A DNA stretch of 64,000 nt from JBEKYD01 sp049511335 (GTDB lineage: Bacteria; Acidobacteriota; Terriglobia; Bryobacterales; Bryobacteraceae). Positions 60,334-64,000 of this stretch are shown here, in pieces (the stretch's first letter is position 1; the number at the start of each line of letters is the position of its first letter). The notes under the pieces were generated by a model. That model was not told the origin of the DNA, searched no databases, and saw nothing but the letters and a program-made list of their open reading frames with translations. Location of the stretch: contig JBEKYD010000004.1 of the NCBI GenBank assembly GCA_049511335.1, positions 11,394 to 75,393 on the forward strand, in the 5' to 3' direction. Both the position numbers and the translations under genes were made by a program.

Positions 60334-63300
60334 ATGGAATTACAAAATAACGGCGCCGTCCCTGAGCGAGTAGATTTTTCCAAAATCAAGACCTCCATAC
60401 CCATCCCCAACCTCATTGAGGTGCAGAAGAGTTCCTACGAACGTTTTCTGCAAATGGATCTGCTGCCCAACGAGCGCGAGGATATGGGCCTGCAGACGGT
60501 CTTCAGCTCGGTGTTTCCGATCTCGGATTTTCGCGGCGTCAGCGATCTCGAGTTCGTCGATTATTCGATCGGCAACTGGGAATGCAAATGCGGCAATCTC
60601 AAGGGTCTGCATCATTTGCGCTCGACCTGCCGCAATTGCGGGTCGACCATCCGCACCGATCCTTTCCATGCCGGCGACGTGCTGTGCGCCCATTGCGGAA
60701 CCTTCAATAAAAATGTCGTCACCTTCTGCAACAAGTGCGGCGACCCGGTGGGCTTGCAACTGAAATACGACATGCAGGAGTGCCAGGAGCGCGGCATGAC
60801 CTACGCCGCGCCGCTCAAAGTCACCATCCGCCTGACGGTCTACGCCAAGGACCCCGAAACCGGAAAGAAAAGCGTCCGCGACATCAAGGAGCAGGAGGTC
60901 TTCTTCGGAGAGATTCCGCTGATGACCGATAACGGCACCTTCATCATCAACGGCACCGAAAGGGTCATCGTTTCGCAATTGCATCGTTCTCCGGGCGTAT
61001 TCTTCGAGCGCGTCCCGGCGCAGGGGTATTACCTCGGCAAGATCATTCCCTACCGCGGAAGCTGGGTGGAATTCGAATACGACAATAAGAACATTCTCTA
61101 CGTCCGTATCGACCGCAAACGCAAATTCTACGGCTCGGTTTTTCTGCGCGCGCTCGGCTATAAGAAGGACGAAGAGATTCTGCGCGCCTTTTACCGCGTC
61201 AGCAAAATCTCCATCAAGGACAAAAAGCTGCTCTGGAACGTGGATGAAGGCCTGACCGGGCTGAAACTCTCCTATGCCGTTAACGCCAAGGGCGGCGAGA
61301 CCGTGGTGGGGCAGGGAAAGAAGATCACCTCCGGCCTCTACAAGGAAATCCTGAAGGCCAAAATCCCGCAGGTGGAAGTGGCCATAAACGATCTCGAAGG
61401 CGCCTACGTGGTGGCCGACGTGTTCGACACCGCCAGCGGCGAAGTCTACGTGGAAGCCAATAGCGAGCTCACCGCCACCCAACTGAACAAACTGATCGAG
61501 GCCGGCATCTCCGAGTTCGAAATCTTCTTCCCCGAGCGCGATGAAGTCGGGACCGTAATCGCCGCCACCATCCGCAAGGACACCATCAAGACCCAGAACG
61601 AGGCGCTGATCGAAATCTACCGCAAGCTGCGTCCCGGCGATCCGCCCACTCTCGATACTGCTACGCAACTGTTTCAGGGCATGTTCTTCGACCCCCGCAA
61701 GTACGACTTTTCGCGCGTGGGCCGGATGAAATTCAACATCAAATTGTTCGACCGGGCCGAGGCAACCTCGCTCGATAAGCGCACCCTCGATAGCGAGGAT
61801 TTCCGCGCCACCATCAAGTACCTGTTGAAACTCCGCAAAGGCATCGGCGCGGTGGACGATATCGATCACCTGGGCAACCGGCGCGTGCGCGCGGTGGGCG
61901 AGTTGCTGGAAAACCAGTTCCGCATCGGCCTGGTCCGCATGGAACGCGCCATCAAGGAAAAGATGTCGGTTTACCAGGAAATGTCCACGGCCATGCCGCA
62001 CGACCTGGTGAACGCCAAGCCGGTCATGGCCGCCATTCGCGAATTCTTCGGGTCGAGCCAGCTTTCGCAGTTCATGGACCAGACCAATCCGCTGTCGGAG
62101 ATCACTCATAAGCGGCGCTTGTCGGCCCTCGGGCCGGGCGGTTTGAGCCGCGAGCGCGCCGGCTTCGAAGTGCGCGACGTCCATCCCACGCACTACGGAC
62201 GCATCTGCCCCATCGAAACCCCGGAAGGTCCCAACATCGGGTTGATTTCCTCGCTCTCCTGCTTTGCCTGCATCAACGAGTACGGCTTTATCGAGAGTCC
62301 GTACCGCCGCGTGGTGAAGGGCACGGTGGTGGATGAAGTCAAGATCCTGAACCCGGGCGACGCCGATTTTAAGGTCGGCGACATCGCCCCGCGCGCCCAC
62401 GTGGAGGAAGCCAACCGCAAGCTGGCCGCCAAAAAGCAGCCGGCCGATTACGAAGCCCACTGCGAGTACCTCTCCGCCTGGGAGGAAGACAAGTACGTCG
62501 TGGCGCAGGCCAATGTGCCGCTCGACGAGAAGGGCCGCATCGTTCCCGAGTTGTGCAATGCGCGCCAGACCGGCGAATTCGTGCTCAAGCCGCGCGAGGA
62601 AATCCAGTTCATCGACGTCAGCCCCAAGCAGCTCGTCTCGGTGGCCGCGAGTTTGATCCCGTTCCTCGAAAACGACGACGCCAACCGCGCCTTGATGGGG
62701 TCCAACATGCAGCGCCAGGCCGTGCCGCTGCTGCGCGCCGACGCTCCCTACGTGGGCACCGGCATGGAGCACGTCACGGCGCGCGATTCCGGCGCCGTGG
62801 TGCTGTGCAAACGGCCCGGCGTGGTGGATTCGGTGGATAGCGAGCGCATCATTGTCCGCGTCGAGGGCGCTTCCCAGGAAGGCCAGCTTTCCCGCGAAGT
62901 GGGCGCCGATATCTATCAGCTCATCAAGTTCAAGCGCTCCAACCAAAATACCTGCATCAACCAGAAGCCCATCGTGAGGGTGGGTCAGCGCGTGGTGAAG
63001 ACCCAGGTGCTGGCCGACGGCCCCTGCACCGATATGGGCGAGTTGGCCCTGGGCCGAAACGTCCTGGTGGCCTTCATGCCCTGGCGCGGCTACAACTTCG
63101 AAGACGCCATCCTGGTCAGCGAGAAACTGGTCAAGGAAGATTACTACACCTCGATCCACATCGAGGAATTCGAAATCGAAGCCCGCGATACCAAGCTCGG
63201 GCCGGAGGAAATTACCCGCGACATCCCCAACATCGCCGATTCCTTCCTGCGCAACCTGGATGAGAGCGGCGTGATCCGCATCGGCGCCACCGTCAGGCCG

Positions 63301-64000
63301 GGCGACATCCTGGTGGGCAAGGTCACTCCCAAGGGCGAAACCCAGTTGACTCCCGAGGAAAAACTGCTGCGCGCGATTTTCGGCGAAAAGGCCGGCGACG
63401 TAAAGGACGCCTCGCTCTACTGCCCGCCCGGAATCGAAGGCACCATCGTGGATTGCAAGATTTTCTCGCGCAAGGGCCAGGAAAAAGACGACCGTTCCAA
63501 GGCCATCGAGGAATTCCAGATCCAGCGCCTGCAGCGCAACCTGCAGGATGAAATCCGCATCCTCACCGACGAGCGCGCCAAGCGCTTGGGCAACCTGCTC
63601 GAAGGCAAGAAGCTCACCGCCGACCTGCACGACGAGCGCACCAACAAGCGCCTGCTCTCGAAAGACACCGAGCTCACCCGCGACATCATCGAAAAGATCA
63701 AATCGCGCGACCTGAAGCGCATGCGGCTTTCCTCCCGCGACCCGCGCCTGAACGAGCAGATCGACGAAATCGAGGAGATGACCTCGCGCCAGATCGCCGT
63801 GCTCGAAAAAATCACCGACGAAAAAATCGGCAAGCTCCGCAAAGGCGACGAGCTGCCTCCCGGCGTGATCAAGCTGGTCAAAGTTTACATCGCCATGAAG
63901 CGCAAGCTTTCGGTGGGCGATAAGATGGCCGGCCGCCACGGCAACAAGGGCGTGATCGCGCGCATTCTTCCGGAAGAAGATATGCCGTATCTGCCCGACG
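60334..64000 (+). CDS. rpoB: RNA polymerase beta subunit (3' end beyond window)
   Basis: ATG 60334 (CAGGAG upstream) opens a frame uninterrupted to the window end (1222 codons). The N-terminus VDFSKIKTSIPIPNLIEVQKSSYERFLQ, the rifampicin region GSSQLSQFMDQTNPLSEITHKRRLSALGPGGLSRERAGFEVRDVHPTHYGRICPIETPEGPNIGLI, and GDKMAGRHGNKGVIARILPEEDMPYLPD at the edge are all RpoB. The rifampicin cluster residues look wild-type in character (His in THKRR, Ser in RLSAL). C-terminal part and rpoC lie outside. Confidence 0.97.
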   Translation, partial: MELQNNGAVPERVDFSKIKTSIPIPNLIEVQKSSYERFLQMDLLPNEREDMGLQTVFSSVFPISDFRGVSDLEFVDYSIGNWECKCGNLKGLHHLRSTCRNCGSTIRTDPFHAGDVLCAHCGTFNKNVVTFCNKCGDPVGLQLKYDMQECQERGMTYAAPLKVTIRLTVYAKDPETGKKSVRDIKEQEVFFGEIPLMTDNGTFIINGTERVIVSQLHRSPGVFFERVPAQGYYLGKIIPYRGSWVEFEYDNKNILYVRIDRKRKFYGSVFLRALGYKKDEEILRAFYRVSKISIKDKKLLWNVDEGLTGLKLSYAVNAKGGETVVGQGKKITSGLYKEILKAKIPQVEVAINDLEGAYVVADVFDTASGEVYVEANSELTATQLNKLIEAGISEFEIFFPERDEVGTVIAATIRKDTIKTQNEALIEIYRKLRPGDPPTLDTATQLFQGMFFDPRKYDFSRVGRMKFNIKLFDRAEATSLDKRTLDSEDFRATIKYLLKLRKGIGAVDDIDHLGNRRVRAVGELLENQFRIGLVRMERAIKEKMSVYQEMSTAMPHDLVNAKPVMAAIREFFGSSQLSQFMDQTNPLSEITHKRRLSALGPGGLSRERAGFEVRDVHPTHYGRICPIETPEGPNIGLISSLSCFACINEYGFIESPYRRVVKGTVVDEVKILNPGDADFKVGDIAPRAHVEEANRKLAAKKQPADYEAHCEYLSAWEEDKYVVAQANVPLDEKGRIVPELCNARQTGEFVLKPREEIQFIDVSPKQLVSVAASLIPFLENDDANRALMGSNMQRQAVPLLRADAPYVGTGMEHVTARDSGAVVLCKRPGVVDSVDSERIIVRVEGASQEGQLSREVGADIYQLIKFKRSNQNTCINQKPIVRVGQRVVKTQVLADGPCTDMGELALGRNVLVAFMPWRGYNFEDAILVSEKLVKEDYYTSIHIEEFEIEARDTKLGPEEITRDIPNIADSFLRNLDESGVIRIGATVRPGDILVGKVTPKGETQLTPEEKLLRAIFGEKAGDVKDASLYCPPGIEGTIVDCKIFSRKGQEKDDRSKAIEEFQIQRLQRNLQDEIRILTDERAKRLGNLLEGKKLTADLHDERTNKRLLSKDTELTRDIIEKIKSRDLKRMRLSSRDPRLNEQIDEIEEMTSRQIAVLEKITDEKIGKLRKGDELPPGVIKLVKVYIAMKRKLSVGDKMAGRHGNKGVIARILPEEDMPYLPD

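Noticed and set aside
60340..63939. 1199-codon minus-strand frame opposite rpoB
   Set aside because: It is an antisense frame of a universally conserved gene; His/Leu/Asp/Gly pattern reflects rpoB codons.

Overview
The window looks like a chromosomal segment of a soil Acidobacterium of the Solibacter/Bryobacter type. The grounds are high GC and several families known mainly from that group: a duplicated orphan MacB-like permease (TIGR03434 type), VWFA-related and TIGR03435-type Acidobacterial proteins, TIGR03437 C-terminal domains on secreted proteins, and very large Oar-like TonB-dependent receptors. I saw no tRNA, rRNA or CRISPR array. Calls are from sequence reading and remembered family features; no database search was run.

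Layout. 1-4413: a methyltransferase tail and a membrane sulfatase-like gene, the latter split by a 2640-bp IS1-family element (307-2946) with 17-bp terminal inverted repeats and an 8-bp target duplication. The element carries a proteasome-like Ntn hydrolase, a one-helix protein, a zinc-ribbon protein and a small basic protein. 4414-7200: a dispersed repeat, then a leftward set tacA-tacT-sixA-DUF2252. 7254-14749: a secreted Kelch-type protein, a VOC protein, and a leftward chain brnT-brnA-permease-VWFA protein in which the last three genes are joined by ATGA overlaps. 14781-21751: Ppx/GppA, a MacB-type permease, a ROK kinase, a second repeat copy containing a 101-bp MITE-like insert, and a GT-C membrane protein. 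22013-28930: a TonB receptor, a HEAT-repeat protein, pgsA and a RodZ-like protein. 29132-39152: a TPR protein, a tolC-emrB-emrA type efflux operon and a second giant TonB receptor beside the tail of a lost paralogue. 39397-47586: a sigma-54 activator, STAS protein, MFS exporter, TPR/membrane gene pair, DUF4097 lipoprotein and Yip1-type protein. 47591-48573: a RAYT (REP-associated tyrosine transposase) among its own palindromic repeats, one of which lies inside its reading frame. 48579-58024: subtilase, purMN, mdh, hpt, a TIGR03435-type protein and two other small or secreted proteins. 58185-64000: rplA, rplJ, rplL and a truncated rpoB.

The most unusual points are the cargo-carrying IS1-family element, the RAYT with a REP unit inserted in frame and REP sequence used as C-terminal tails in two genes, the coupling of a BrnTA module to a permease/VWFA operon, and a consensus sigma-54 promoter together with a 13-bp hairpin between rplL and rpoB. 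Several genes have extended -10 hexamers only about 10 bases before the start codon and no Shine-Dalgarno, which suggests leaderless transcripts.
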